From Marinobacter sp. BW6 (GTDB lineage Bacteria > Pseudomonadota > Gammaproteobacteria > Pseudomonadales > Oleiphilaceae): 64,000 nt of DNA. Made by a program: the position numbers and the translations under genes. Within the stretch, counting starts at the first letter, position 1. The number at the start of each line of letters is the position of its first letter. Shown piece after piece: positions 1 through 8,691 of this stretch. Under the pieces are notes generated by a model, which saw nothing but the letters and a program-made list of their open reading frames with translations, was not told where the DNA came from and did not search any database. The DNA lies in contig NZ_VIRN01000064.1 in NCBI RefSeq assembly GCF_008107725.1, positions 682,001 to 746,000 on the forward strand, given 5' to 3'.

Positions 1-960
1 GCGTTCGGCAATGGCATCGCCGTATACCTGCAATGAGGACGCTGAATAGTCCGGCGCATTCCGAATGACATCCGCGGCAAGCAGTGCAGATTCGATTGCT
101 GGCCGAATGCCCTCACCGCTCTGGGTATAGGCGAGGCCAGCAGCATCGCCAATCAACATGACACCGTCGTCCACCAGTGGCCTGTCGGCATGGGCGTATA
201 GAAGATAGGCATGGCCCTTGAAACGGCCCGGCAGATCCGCCGGAATACGCCCCGTTGACTTCATTGTTTCAACAAAGGCCTCCAGATGCCCGGTAAGCTT
301 GTGGTTGTCTTCCCGGCCCAGACCAATATTCAGGAAATTGCCCTTACGGAACACCCAGGCGTACCCTTTGAGATCGCGGCAGAACCAGAGCTCCGGTGTA
401 TCGCCGCGGGCCTCGCAGGCTGAGGCCTGCTCCGGCGTCATTTCAAACTCAACCTCTTTGGCGGCCACCACGGTCTCATGGCTGCCGGGGCCTTCGCCAA
501 GCAATCTGGCAACCGGGCAGAAGTGGCCGCCGGCCCCGACCACCAGGGGCGCTTCCCAGGTGTCGTTGACCACCCAGTTGCCCTCTCGACGGACGATGGA
601 TTTGACCGGCGTGGCCAGCTGCTTGGGGCCGTTGACACGGCTGAGCAGGTAGTCGTCGAACTCACACCGTCGGATGCCATAACTGACCACATCGCCATGA
701 TCGTTTTCCACGGCCGGCTGACCCATCATCCCGATGCGGAAACGACGAATGGGCTGGAGGGTTCGCTCCTTTGAGTACTCATCGGGATTAAGCTTCAGGG
801 TTTCCATGACGGCGGGGGTCACCCAGCCCGCACAGGTCTTGTCCCGTGGGAAGTCCTGCTTGTCGATGATCAGCACTTTTTTGCCGCTGTTTTCCAGGGC
901 GCTGGCCAGGGTGGAGCCGGCAGGGCCGGCGCCGACGATGATCAGGTCGTAATAGTCCAT
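1..960 (-). CDS. FAD-dependent oxidoreductase, geranylgeranyl-reductase-like (partial, C-terminus beyond window)
   Basis: My translation from ATG at 960 stays open for 320 codons to the left edge, so the C-terminus is missing. The first residues form a Rossmann FAD-binding motif (DLIIVGAGPAGS) followed by an acidic strand end (LIIDK). A second FAD motif, GDAAGLAYTQSGEGI, lies about 40 residues before the edge. A Cys in DKTCAGW sits where geranylgeranyl-reductase and lipid-reductase flavoproteins often have one. The start ATG shares one base with the stop of the upstream methyltransferase gene (TGATG), so the two are probably translated together. The shared operon suggests action on lipid or isoprenoid chains, but the substrate is not shown by the sequence. 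Confidence 0.85.
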   Translation of the reverse strand, partial: MDYYDLIIVGAGPAGSTLASALENSGKKVLIIDKQDFPRDKTCAGWVTPAVMETLKLNPDEYSKERTLQPIRRFRIGMMGQPAVENDHGDVVSYGIRRCEFDDYLLSRVNGPKQLATPVKSIVRREGNWVVNDTWEAPLVVGAGGHFCPVARLLGEGPGSHETVVAAKEVEFEMTPEQASACEARGDTPELWFCRDLKGYAWVFRKGNFLNIGLGREDNHKLTGHLEAFVETMKSTGRIPADLPGRFKGHAYLLYAHADRPLVDDGVMLIGDAAGLAYTQSGEGIRPAIESALLAADVIRNAPDYSASSLQVYGDAIAER

Positions 961-2273
961 CAGGCCTCCTCAGGTGCGGCAGGGAAGTCGTAGAGATACT
1001 GTCGACTTTGCGGCAGTTTGTTGTTATCACCGTGGCTGAAGACCACCTGGAATAGCTGCAGGGAGCCTGCCCGGAAGGCAGCGATGGAGCCGGCCAGATA
1101 CATGCGCCAGGCACGGGTAAAGTGGCCGTCATACATGGCGGTTACCTTGTCTTCGTTCTCGTTGAACCGCTCCATCCAGTGGCTCAGTGTCTGGGCGTAA
1201 TGCAGGCGCAGGTTCTCTACATCCAGCACCGAAAAATCACCGTGCTCGCAGATCTCCATGAATTCACCGATGCTCGGTGGGTAGGCGCCGGGGAAGATTC
1301 TCTTTTCGATCCAGGCATTCATGAGCATAGGGCGATTGCGGCCAATGCTGTGTAGCAGGGCGATGCCATCGGGTTTCAGGCTTCGCTTGATCAGCTCGGA
1401 CAGAGCTTTGAAGTTTTCCTTACCCACGTGTTCCAGCATCCCGATAGATACGAAGGCATCATACTGGCCGTTGATATTGCGGTAGTCGTCTTCAACGTAT
1501 TCCACCAGATGATCTAGCCCTTGCTTGCGGGCTTCTTCACGAGCATAGACCAATTGTTCCCGTGAGATGTTATAGGAATGAACTTTGACGCCGTAATTGC
1601 GGGCCATGTAGCGGGCCAGCCCGCCCCAACCACAACCAGCCTCAACTACGGTCATGCCCGGTTTGAGTCGGAGCTTGCGGCAAACGTGCTCCAGCTTTGC
1701 CAACTGGGCCTGTTCGAGTGTCAGGTCGGGGCTCTCGTAATAGGCGCAGGTGTATTGCATTTCGGCACTGTCGAGCCAGTGCTGGTAGAACTCGTTACCC
1801 AGGTCGTAGTGGTGATGGATGTTTTCCTTTGCCTCGGAGATGCCGGTGGAGCGGGGGTTGTGATTGCGCCACAGCGCTTCCAGCCATTTCGGCCATTTCT
1901 GGCGCGCCTGGTGAACCGAACGGTAAAGAGCCTCCATCAGGTCCGGCAGGTCTCCCTCTACCTCCAGTCGGCCGGAACTGTAAAGATCCCCGAATGCCAG
2001 GTTGGGGTTGGTGACCAGTGCGTAAAGCGCCTTGGGGTCGGTCAGATGCAGAGTAAATTGCGAGTGTTGACCCTCCGGTTCAATCACATCCCCATTCCAG
2101 AGCCGGAACCGGAGCGGTGGCGAGCCTGCCATGCGCATCAGCTTGGCAATCAGCCAACGCTCGTAGGTGTGCGGTGACCGGTCCACGTGGGTGTTTTCCA
2201 GTGGCAAGGTCAGCACGTGGCTTTTGGATTCTTGCCCGCTGTCACGGGTTTTCTGGGCAGTGCTCTGGTTCAT
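960..2273 (-). CDS. cfa: cyclopropane-fatty-acyl-phospholipid synthase family methyltransferase
   Basis: This 437-residue protein belongs to the Cfa/mycolic-acid cyclopropane synthase family, which transfers a methylene or methyl group from S-adenosylmethionine to double bonds of membrane acyl chains. The SAM-binding motif VVEAGCGWGGLA is near residue 210. Family residues for the bicarbonate site are visible: Cys in YTCAYYES, Glu in IGMLEHVG and His in LLHSIG. An N-terminal region of about 130 residues precedes the catalytic core, as in E. coli Cfa. The start is supported by an AAGGGAGAG ribosome site about 9 bases upstream of ATG 2273. The downstream flavoprotein overlaps by one base, so the pair may make a modified fatty acid other than a simple cyclopropane. 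Confidence 0.9.
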   Translation of the reverse strand: MNQSTAQKTRDSGQESKSHVLTLPLENTHVDRSPHTYERWLIAKLMRMAGSPPLRFRLWNGDVIEPEGQHSQFTLHLTDPKALYALVTNPNLAFGDLYSSGRLEVEGDLPDLMEALYRSVHQARQKWPKWLEALWRNHNPRSTGISEAKENIHHHYDLGNEFYQHWLDSAEMQYTCAYYESPDLTLEQAQLAKLEHVCRKLRLKPGMTVVEAGCGWGGLARYMARNYGVKVHSYNISREQLVYAREEARKQGLDHLVEYVEDDYRNINGQYDAFVSIGMLEHVGKENFKALSELIKRSLKPDGIALLHSIGRNRPMLMNAWIEKRIFPGAYPPSIGEFMEICEHGDFSVLDVENLRLHYAQTLSHWMERFNENEDKVTAMYDGHFTRAWRMYLAGSIAAFRAGSLQLFQVVFSHGDNNKLPQSRQYLYDFPAAPEEA

Positions 2274-2463
2274 GGACTCCGCTCTCCCTTGATAACCTCA
2301 ACATCAATGTTTTGTCGCCGTTCGCGCGCCAGGGTTCCCGAATACCAGTCTGAGAATCGCCGGTTGTCCGTTCAGTATAGAAAACAGTCAGGTTTTGTCA
2401 GGTTGGGGCTATATAGAGGAAAGCTATGATGCGGATAGAAAAACCGAAGAGTAGAGAGAGCGC

Positions 2464-2492
2464 AAAAAAATACCGGGCCCTGAGGCCCGGTA
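2464..2492 (-). terminator. intrinsic terminator of the TRAP operon
   Basis: A 9-bp stem (TACCGGGCC / GGCCCGGTA, 4-base loop) at 2471-2492 is followed, read on the minus strand, by seven T residues. It lies 12 bases past the dctM stop. Confidence 0.9.
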
Positions 2493-2503
2493 TTCTGGTT
2501 GGA

Positions 2504-3799
2504 TTAGTAAGAGGAGCTCATGCCGAACCATTCGGGGAAGATCACGATCAGCGCCAGAACAAACACCTGAATCAGGATGAAGGGCAGGACGCCTTTGTAG
2601 ATGTCCGTCGTTCGCACTTCCGGTGGTGCGACGCCTTTCAGATAGAACAACGAGAACCCAAACGGTGGTGTAAGGAAACTGGTCTGCAGGTTCATCGCGA
2701 TCAGGATGGCGAACCAGAGCATGTTGATACCCATGGCTTCAGCCACTGGCGCCAGGATCGGCACGATGATAAAGGAGATCTCAACGAAGTCGATGAAGAA
2801 GCCCAGTACCAGGATGACCGCCATGGCCAGGATGATAAAGCCCCATTTTTCACCTGGCAGTTGGAGCAGCCACTCTTCCAGCAGGTAGTCGCCACCGGTG
2901 TAGCTGAATACCATGGAGAAGGCGGTGGCACCAATCAGGATCGCGAAGACCATGGCGGTCACCTTGACGGTGTCCTTGGATGCATCCCACACCATCTTGA
3001 AGGAGAACTGGCGGTAGATAATGGCCAGCACCACGGCACCAACGCCACCCAGAGCGGATGATTCAGTGGGTGTGGCAATGCCGGTGAAGATCGATCCCAG
3101 AACCACCACAATCAGTGCCAGCGGCGGAATGATGGCCAGCAGGGCGTTGAGGACTTCCTTCTTGCGGGAAACGCCGGGTTCATCCGGCATCGCCGGGGCG
3201 GTTTCAGGCTTGAGCCTGGTCAGGACCAGAATGTAGGTGATGTAGAGGCCTACCAGCACAACGCCTGGCCAAACTGCGGCCTTGAACAGATCACCAACCG
3301 GAAGGCCAAGGACATCGCCCAGAATAATGAGAATGATCGAGGGCGGAACAATCTGACCGAGGGTGCCGGAGGCACAGATGGTCCCAGTGGCCAGCCGCTT
3401 GTCGTATTTGTGCGCCAGCATGACCGGCAACGAGATCAGACCCATAGCGACAACACTGGCGCCCACGACACCGGTGGAAGCCGCCAGCAGCGCACCGACC
3501 AGGATGGTCGAAATGGCCAGGCCGCCGGGTAGTCCGCCAAACAGCCGGCCCATGGACGTCAGCAGCTGTTCTGCCAGCCGCGTCCGCTGGAGCACCACGC
3601 CCATGAAAATAAACAGGGGAACGGCCATCAGTACGGTGTTCTGCATCACGCTCATGATGCGATAGGGCATGAAGGCAAAGAGATCCATGCCTTCGGCGAA
3701 AATACCGAAAAACAGCGCAACGCCACCGAAGGTAAATGCTACGGGGAAGCCCAGCATCAGCAGCAGCAGAGCCGCGCCGAACATAATCATACCGATCAT
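2504..3799 (-). CDS. dctM: TRAP transporter large membrane subunit DctM
   Basis: This 431-residue, strongly hydrophobic protein is the large permease subunit of a tripartite ATP-independent periplasmic transporter, which imports organic acids using a sodium gradient. It starts with a transmembrane segment (MIGMIMFGAALLLLMLGF) and keeps family features such as PLFIFMG and a glycine- and proline-rich loop near GTLGQIVPPS. About 12 membrane segments fit the sequence. Its ATG overlaps the dctQ stop by 4 bases, so the two are translationally coupled. It is the last gene of the dctP-dctQ-dctM operon, with a clear terminator just beyond. Confidence 0.95.
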   Translation of the reverse strand: MIGMIMFGAALLLLMLGFPVAFTFGGVALFFGIFAEGMDLFAFMPYRIMSVMQNTVLMAVPLFIFMGVVLQRTRLAEQLLTSMGRLFGGLPGGLAISTILVGALLAASTGVVGASVVAMGLISLPVMLAHKYDKRLATGTICASGTLGQIVPPSIILIILGDVLGLPVGDLFKAAVWPGVVLVGLYITYILVLTRLKPETAPAMPDEPGVSRKKEVLNALLAIIPPLALIVVVLGSIFTGIATPTESSALGGVGAVVLAIIYRQFSFKMVWDASKDTVKVTAMVFAILIGATAFSMVFSYTGGDYLLEEWLLQLPGEKWGFIILAMAVILVLGFFIDFVEISFIIVPILAPVAEAMGINMLWFAILIAMNLQTSFLTPPFGFSLFYLKGVAPPEVRTTDIYKGVLPFILIQVFVLALIVIFPEWFGMSSSY

Positions 3800-4341
3800 G
3801 CGAGCCCTCCTGCGCTGTGTTCACCTTCATATTCCTTGTCGCCAGCCATTACGCGCAGGGCGTACGTAGCCATGTTCAGGCCGGCTACACCGATGAAAAA
3901 GGCGCTGACCGGGATCACGGACTTGATGATCCACCGATGGGGCAGGCCGCCCGGGTCGCCACTGCCTTCACCCATTTGGTAGGAGTCAATCGCAAAGTCG
4001 TAGCCGTAAATGCCAATCAGATAGGCAAATGGAATGACGAAAATGAACGCGCCGATCAGGTTGACCCAGGCCTTGGCCTTGTTGCTCCAGCGGGTGTAGA
4101 AAACATCGACCCGAACATGGCCATCTGTCCTTAGCGCGTACGGGATACCAAGCAGGAATACCACCGAGTAAAGGTGCCATTCCATTTCCTGCATGCCGAT
4201 CGAAACGTTGTTAAAGGCGTAGCGGGCCACTACGTCGTAAAAGACGTTGGCTGCCATCAGTATCATTGCGACACAGGCAACCCAGCCGCAGAACACGGAC
4301 AACCGGGCAAGCCCGTCGTCCAGTTTGATAATCCACCGCAT
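3796..4341 (-). CDS. dctQ: TRAP transporter small membrane subunit DctQ
   Basis: This 181-residue protein has four hydrophobic segments, as expected for the small DctQ subunit that packs against DctM. The family residues around a conserved Trp/Glu region (GMQEMEWHLYSVVFLLG) are present. Its position between the binding protein and the large permease, with a 4-base overlap into dctM, supports the assignment. The length and the long amphipathic segment between TM2 and TM4 fit the mannitol/chloroaromatic-type branch of TRAP systems, which often carries 2-oxo acids. The actual substrate is not determined. Confidence 0.92.
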   Translation of the reverse strand: MRWIIKLDDGLARLSVFCGWVACVAMILMAANVFYDVVARYAFNNVSIGMQEMEWHLYSVVFLLGIPYALRTDGHVRVDVFYTRWSNKAKAWVNLIGAFIFVIPFAYLIGIYGYDFAIDSYQMGEGSGDPGGLPHRWIIKSVIPVSAFFIGVAGLNMATYALRVMAGDKEYEGEHSAGGLA

Positions 4342-4396
4342 TGATGATCTCCCGCCAGGCGGACTGGCGTTTTTTCAGTTGCTATAAACGACAAAA

Positions 4397-4423
4397 CCGG
4401 GATCACTGCTAGAGCGATCCCGG
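4397..4423 (-). terminator. intercistronic hairpin between dctP and dctQ
   Basis: An 8-bp stem (CCGGGATC / GATCCCGG, 11-base loop) lies 20 bases past the dctP stop. On the minus strand it is followed by TTTTG. It probably terminates part of the transcription or stabilises the 3' end of the dctP message, giving more binding protein than permease. Confidence 0.65.
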
Positions 4424-4442
4424 CTCCGTTAAAGCCTATATC

Positions 4443-5519
4443 TTACTCGACTTCTGCCATTGTGTTGAGGTAGGCGCGCTCAGAAATGTTGGTGTAAGCG
4501 CGGCTCTTCTCAAGGTAGTCCTGCTGGGACTCGATGATCTTGGCTGCCATGTCACTTTCGGCCGCTGCTTCGTCGAGCAGTTTGTTGTTGGCCGCGTACA
4601 TTGCGTCGAAGATGTCATCCGGGAAACGCTTGATCTGGACATTCGGATATTCCTCGCGAATGTTGGCCCAGGCTTCGGCGTTGGCGTGCTGGGAGTGAAC
4701 CAGCATGTCGTAGGAGGCAGTGCGCATGGCGACACGCATGATTTCCTGCAGGTCCGCCGGCAGCTTTTCCCAAACCCGCTTGTTTACCAGGAACTGAAGT
4801 TCGGTAGCGGGCTCGTGCCAGCCGGTGTAGTAGTAGTCAGCAATCTGCTGGAAACCGAGACGCAGATCCAGCGCCGGGCCTACCCACTCAACCGCGTCAA
4901 TGGTGTTGCGTTCCAGGGCTGTGTACAGCTCGCCCGGAGCAATGTTGGTCGGGTTAACGCCAACTTCTGCGAAGACTTCACCGGCGAAACCGGGGATGCG
5001 CATCTTCAGACCCTGGAGGTCTTCCAGCGAGTTGATTTCCTTGCGGAACCAGCCGCCCATCTGAACGCCGGTGTTACCACCCGGGAAAGACAGCATGTTG
5101 TGGGGCTCGTAGACTTCCTGCATCAGCTCCATGCCGCCGCCGTGGTAGAACCAGGCATACTGCTCCATTGCATTCATGCCGAACGGCATGCTGGTGAAGA
5201 ACAGGGTCTCTGGAACCTTGCCCTTCCAGTAGTAGGAAGCGGAGTGGCCCATGTCGTACTGGCCAGCCTTGACCATATCGAAGATGCCAAGGGGCGCTTT
5301 GTGCTTGTTGGACGAATCGATTCGGACTTTCAGGCGTCCGTCAGACATTTTCTCGACGTTTTCGGCAAACCGCTTGGTGGTGTCACCGAAAATCGGGAAA
5401 TTTGGTCCCCAGGTTTCTGCAAGGCGGAGTGTAAAGGTCTCTTGGGCGAGCGCCTGTGTGGTGGCAAATGTTGTTGCCACAGCCAGCACAGCCGCGGAAA
5501 GAACAGAACGGATCTTCAT
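4443..5519 (-). CDS. dctP: TRAP transporter periplasmic substrate-binding protein DctP
   Basis: This 358-residue protein starts with a Sec signal peptide (basic MKIR, hydrophobic stretch, cleavage near ALAQ at about residue 25). It then shows the DctP/TakP-type fold. The segments GVQMGGWFRKEI, LKMRIPGFAGEV, TIDAVEWVGP and YYYTGWHEP match the alpha-keto-acid/mannitol-chloroaromatic branch, in which the conserved Arg and Trp bind a carboxylate. It would deliver its ligand to DctQM encoded downstream. A hairpin behind the gene fits the usual excess of binding protein. A linear 2-oxo acid or related carboxylate is a reasonable guess for the ligand. Confidence 0.93.
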   Translation of the reverse strand: MKIRSVLSAAVLAVATTFATTQALAQETFTLRLAETWGPNFPIFGDTTKRFAENVEKMSDGRLKVRIDSSNKHKAPLGIFDMVKAGQYDMGHSASYYWKGKVPETLFFTSMPFGMNAMEQYAWFYHGGGMELMQEVYEPHNMLSFPGGNTGVQMGGWFRKEINSLEDLQGLKMRIPGFAGEVFAEVGVNPTNIAPGELYTALERNTIDAVEWVGPALDLRLGFQQIADYYYTGWHEPATELQFLVNKRVWEKLPADLQEIMRVAMRTASYDMLVHSQHANAEAWANIREEYPNVQIKRFPDDIFDAMYAANNKLLDEAAAESDMAAKIIESQQDYLEKSRAYTNISERAYLNTMAEVE

Positions 5520-5642
5520 TGCTCTTCTATCCTCTTATCTTTTTTGTGGGTCGAGGGCCTCCCCTGTTTGGGGCAAAACCACTCTTGATGCTAGTTCACG
5601 TTAGCAATTATCGTTAACAAACGAAATCAAAAACCGCTTGGT

Positions 5643-5660
5643 GTACGACCTTGGTCGTAC
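5643..5660. promoter_or_regulatory. inverted repeat upstream of dctP (candidate operator or weak terminator)
   Basis: GTACGACC-TT-GGTCGTAC is a perfect 8-2-8 inverted repeat, 124 bases upstream of the dctP start and just beyond the stop of the gene at 5667. Read on the minus strand it is followed, after eight bases, by a short T run. It could therefore end the upstream transcript or be a repressor site for the TRAP operon. Confidence 0.35.
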
Positions 5661-5666
5661 GACGGA

Positions 5667-6125
5667 TCAGAGGTCGTCCATCCGGCTGATCTGGCTCGAA
5701 AGCCGCATGGCCTCGTGCTCTTCGAGGGACAGCAAATCCTCAAGCAGTGACTTGGCTTCGGGGATTTCGGCCTTGCCGATCAGTGAATCGTAAAGATCCA
5801 TCACCTGATCATGGAACTGGAAGATCTCTTTCGCGATGTCTGTAAATGACATTGAGGCATAGTGGGTGTAGGAGTCGGCACTGGCCTTGATTGGCTTGTG
5901 ATTAAGGTAGTCGTACATGCGGGTGTTCATGGCTTTGGGATCAGCCTGCTTCTCGAACTCCTTAACGGCTTTTTCGAGCATGGCTTCGTGACCGGCGACA
6001 TAGTCGAGTAATGCGCTGCACCGTTCATCGTTGTTGAGCTTTGCGGACTCCTTCAGACACCTTGCCAGATGCGCATGCAGTTGCCTCGTCCATTCGATGA
6101 GGTCCTCGAAGGTTTTTATTTCCAT
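5667..6125 (-). CDS. hypothetical ferritin-like helical protein
   Basis: This is a 152-residue acidic, almost wholly helical protein with no signal peptide. Several Glu/His pairs occur with helical spacing (HLARCLKE, GHEAMLEKA, QFHDQVMDL, SLEEHEAMRL), as in ferritin-like or rubrerythrin-like four-helix bundles that bind a di-iron centre. I do not recognise a named family and cannot confirm the metal ligands. It stands alone between the TRAP operon and a divergent glycosidase gene. A ribosome site (AAGGAGC) precedes the ATG at 6125. Confidence 0.7.
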   Translation of the reverse strand: MEIKTFEDLIEWTRQLHAHLARCLKESAKLNNDERCSALLDYVAGHEAMLEKAVKEFEKQADPKAMNTRMYDYLNHKPIKASADSYTHYASMSFTDIAKEIFQFHDQVMDLYDSLIGKAEIPEAKSLLEDLLSLEEHEAMRLSSQISRMDDL

Positions 6126-6243
6126 TGAATTGCTCCTTGCCGTGCGGATCGTTTGTAGTTGGCATTACCGGTAAGTCTAGTCAAAATTGGAGGTTGTGGG
6201 GTGCCTGACCCGGGCCCGGGAACCAGCGGAGCGGAAATTGGCC

Positions 6244-7311
6244 ATGACAACGACACTTGGCATCATTGAAGGATTCTACGGTCCCATGTGGACCTGGCAG
6301 GAGCGCCGGCAATTGGTCCGCGCTCTGGCACCCCATGGGTATGGGTTTTACCTTTATGCCCCTAAAGCCGATGCCTTCCTGCGTCGCAAATGGCAGCAGC
6401 CCCACCCACCGGCAACGGCCTCTGAACTGGCGGAATTTTCGCGCTTCTGCCGGCATGAGGGGGTGCGTTTCGGGGTTGGGTTGAGCCCGTTTGAGATATT
6501 CAATCGGTTTGACGACGAGGCTCGTGCAGCCCTGACGAACAAACTCGCCTTACTGGAACGTATTGGCATTGATGAGCTGGCGATTCTGTTCGACGACATG
6601 CGGGCCGATACTCCGGATCTGGCCAGCACCCAGGTGGACATTGTGCACTGGATCCGTGAACACACCGAGATCAAGCATCTGAGTGTCTGTCCCAGCTACT
6701 ATTCTGATGATCCGGTGCTGGACCGGGTGTTCGGTGAGCGCCCGGTGGACTACCTGGAAACCCTGGGACGCAAGCTGGACCATTCGGTGAATGTGTTTTG
6801 GACCGGGGAGGAGGTGTGTTCCCGGGAAGTCTCTCCAGGCCATCTGAAACGGATCGGGGATCTGCTCGGGCGCAAGCCGGTACTCTGGGACAATTACCCG
6901 GTTAACGATGGTGACCGGATGTCACAACACCTGCATCTGCGCGCCTTCACCGGACGACCCGCGGCGAACGCGGCGCACCTGGCCGGCCATGGTATCAACC
7001 CGGCTCTGCAGCCAACCTTGACGGCAATCCCGGCGATTACGCTGGCGGAATCCTATCGGCTCGGACCCTTTTATCAATACGGTCAGGCGTTCCGACACGT
7101 GGCCCGGGAGGTATTGGGCAGGGAGCTGGCTGCGCAGTTGCATGCGGATTTACTGGTGCTGCAGGATGCCGGCCTTGGCCGGATCAGCGATGAAAAGCGG
7201 CAGAGTCTGCAACACACTTACGACGCTTTTGACCACCCTGCAGCCAGTGAGATTTTGCGCTGGCTGCAGGGGGAGTATCAGGTGACCGATGAGATGGTGG
7301 CCACCCAGTAG
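6244..7311 (+). CDS. GH84-type beta-N-acetylglucosaminidase (O-GlcNAcase-like)
   Basis: The 355-residue product matches the catalytic domain of family 84 glycoside hydrolases, which remove beta-linked N-acetylglucosamine by substrate-assisted catalysis. Visible family motifs are GIIEGFYGPMW at the N-terminus, YLYAPKAD, the tandem catalytic aspartates in ILFDDM near residue 117, NVFWTGEEV, and the substrate-binding LWDNYPVND. There is no signal peptide and no extra domain, so the enzyme looks cytoplasmic. A TTG at 6187 would extend the protein by 19 residues, but ATG 6244 places the family motif at residue 6 and is preferred. The ORF is convergent with the next gene, nine bases apart. Its natural substrate is unknown. 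Confidence 0.88.
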   Translation: MTTTLGIIEGFYGPMWTWQERRQLVRALAPHGYGFYLYAPKADAFLRRKWQQPHPPATASELAEFSRFCRHEGVRFGVGLSPFEIFNRFDDEARAALTNKLALLERIGIDELAILFDDMRADTPDLASTQVDIVHWIREHTEIKHLSVCPSYYSDDPVLDRVFGERPVDYLETLGRKLDHSVNVFWTGEEVCSREVSPGHLKRIGDLLGRKPVLWDNYPVNDGDRMSQHLHLRAFTGRPAANAAHLAGHGINPALQPTLTAIPAITLAESYRLGPFYQYGQAFRHVAREVLGRELAAQLHADLLVLQDAGLGRISDEKRQSLQHTYDAFDHPAASEILRWLQGEYQVTDEMVATQ

Positions 7312-7320
7312 GCCTGCGGG

Positions 7321-8031
7321 CTACCTGAGATAGTATTCGACGGTCGAGACCACCCGAACGGTCTTCACCGGTTGCTGCCCTTCCATGATGCCCGGCGCCT
7401 GATCCCGGGCGAGAATCTGGAAAACGCCCTGATTGGCGCGTCGCAGGCCCCCGAGTTCCGCCTGGGCATCCTGGGCAAACTGGGCGGCCGCTTCCCGAGC
7501 CGACGCGGTAGCTTCGGCAATCATCTCGGGCTTGATATCGTTGAGGCGGTTGAACAGATAGGTCGGGCCCGATGGGCCGTAGTCTGAAGATAGCACCACC
7601 CCTGAATCCACCAGTTCGCTGACCGCCTGGGCCGCCTGTCGGATTCGGTCGATATCGGTGCTGCGAACCATAAGGGTCTGGCTGATGATGAATTTCTGCT
7701 CGCCATTATTGGCCTGGTAGGGATTGGCCCGGGTATCGGTTACATCCAGGCGCTGGAGCTCGACCGCATCCTCGTCAATAGCCTGCAGTTTCAGGAACGC
7801 CATGATCGCATCCCGGCTGCTTCTGGCCTTGTCCTGGGCCCCACTCAGTGATGCCCCGGTCGCAACAAAGCGGATGGGCCACAAGGCGAGATCCGCACTC
7901 ACCTCCCGTTCTGCCACACCCTTGACGGTGACATAGCGGTCGCCGGTGCGCAGGTCAGTAAGGCCATTACCAATCAGGGCGGCGGAAATAATGGCGCTGA
8001 TGCCGAGAATCAGTGAGGCAAGAAGCTTCAT
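7321..8031 (-). CDS. SIMPL-domain (DUF541) protein
   Basis: This 236-residue protein has an N-terminal signal anchor (MKLLASLILGISAIISAALIG) followed by a DUF541/SIMPL domain. Family features include YVTVKGVAEREVSADLALW near residue 33 and the C-terminal VSTVEYYL strand. Members are periplasmic or membrane-tethered and have been linked to oxidative stress and outer-membrane functions, without a defined biochemical activity. It is a single gene transcribed convergently to the GH84 gene. The start lies right before the hydrophobic segment, as expected. Confidence 0.88.
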   Translation of the reverse strand: MKLLASLILGISAIISAALIGNGLTDLRTGDRYVTVKGVAEREVSADLALWPIRFVATGASLSGAQDKARSSRDAIMAFLKLQAIDEDAVELQRLDVTDTRANPYQANNGEQKFIISQTLMVRSTDIDRIRQAAQAVSELVDSGVVLSSDYGPSGPTYLFNRLNDIKPEMIAEATASAREAAAQFAQDAQAELGGLRRANQGVFQILARDQAPGIMEGQQPVKTVRVVSTVEYYLR

Positions 8032-8148
8032 GGGGTGTCCCTGTATTACGTCACCGGAAAGTTCCGAAAAGCGTCCGGTTGATGGCTGCTATCCTGAAGG
8101 TCATGATCAAGATTAGCGTGTCACGTCCCAAGCGAAAAGAGAGGAATC

Positions 8149-8682
8149 ATGACGGCTGTGAAAGTTGAGTGCGTCAAAGGCAACATCGCCGCGCAGCAGG
8201 ATATGGATGTCATCGTGAATGCTGCCAATGCCGAGTTGTTGCCTGGCAGTGGCGTGGCGGGCGCCATACACGGCGCCGCCGGCCCTGGATTGGCAGAGGA
8301 GTGCCGGGCGCTGGCGCCCATAAGTCCAGGCCAGGCCGTAATCAGCTCTGCCCACAACCTGCCGAACCAGCATGTCATCCATTGCCTGGGGCCGGTTTAT
8401 GGGGTCGATGAGCCATCGGACCGTTTGTTGGCGGAGTGTTTCAATCACGCCCTGTTGCTGGCGGACCGCCATGGGCTGGCGTCCATTGCCTTTCCTGCCA
8501 TCTCTACCGGGGTTTTTGGTTATCCTGTGCGGGATGCCGCCGCAGTAGCCATGAAGGCGGTTGCCGACACCCTGGAGGAACTCAAGTCTGTTCATCTCGT
8601 TCGGTTTGTCCTGTTCAGCGATCAGGATCTTTCGATGTTTGATGAGGCCCTTAAGCGGGAATCTGGCCTGTCAGGCCGGTAG
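8149..8682 (+). CDS. macrodomain protein, probable O-acetyl-ADP-ribose deacetylase
   Basis: This 177-residue single macrodomain binds ADP-ribose and related nucleotides and, in its YmdB/MacroD branch, removes acyl or ADP-ribosyl groups. Diagnostic motifs are VIVNAANAELLPGSGVAGAIH near residues 22-43, with the catalytic-region Asn-Ala-Ala-Asn, then GQAVISSAHNLP, HVIHCLGPVYG and the phosphate loop PAISTGVFGYP. An AGAGGAATC ribosome site precedes the ATG. The gene stands alone between oppositely oriented genes, so the context gives no partner. Deacetylase versus de-ADP-ribosylase activity cannot be told apart from sequence. Confidence 0.92.
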   Translation: MTAVKVECVKGNIAAQQDMDVIVNAANAELLPGSGVAGAIHGAAGPGLAEECRALAPISPGQAVISSAHNLPNQHVIHCLGPVYGVDEPSDRLLAECFNHALLLADRHGLASIAFPAISTGVFGYPVRDAAAVAMKAVADTLEELKSVHLVRFVLFSDQDLSMFDEALKRESGLSGR

Positions 8683-8691
8683 CGGCGATTT

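Noticed and set aside
6187..6243. TTG start and CCCGGGCCCGGG palindrome ahead of the GH84 gene
   Set aside because: The ATG at 6244 places the family motif correctly. The palindrome is short and fits high G+C sequence by chance.
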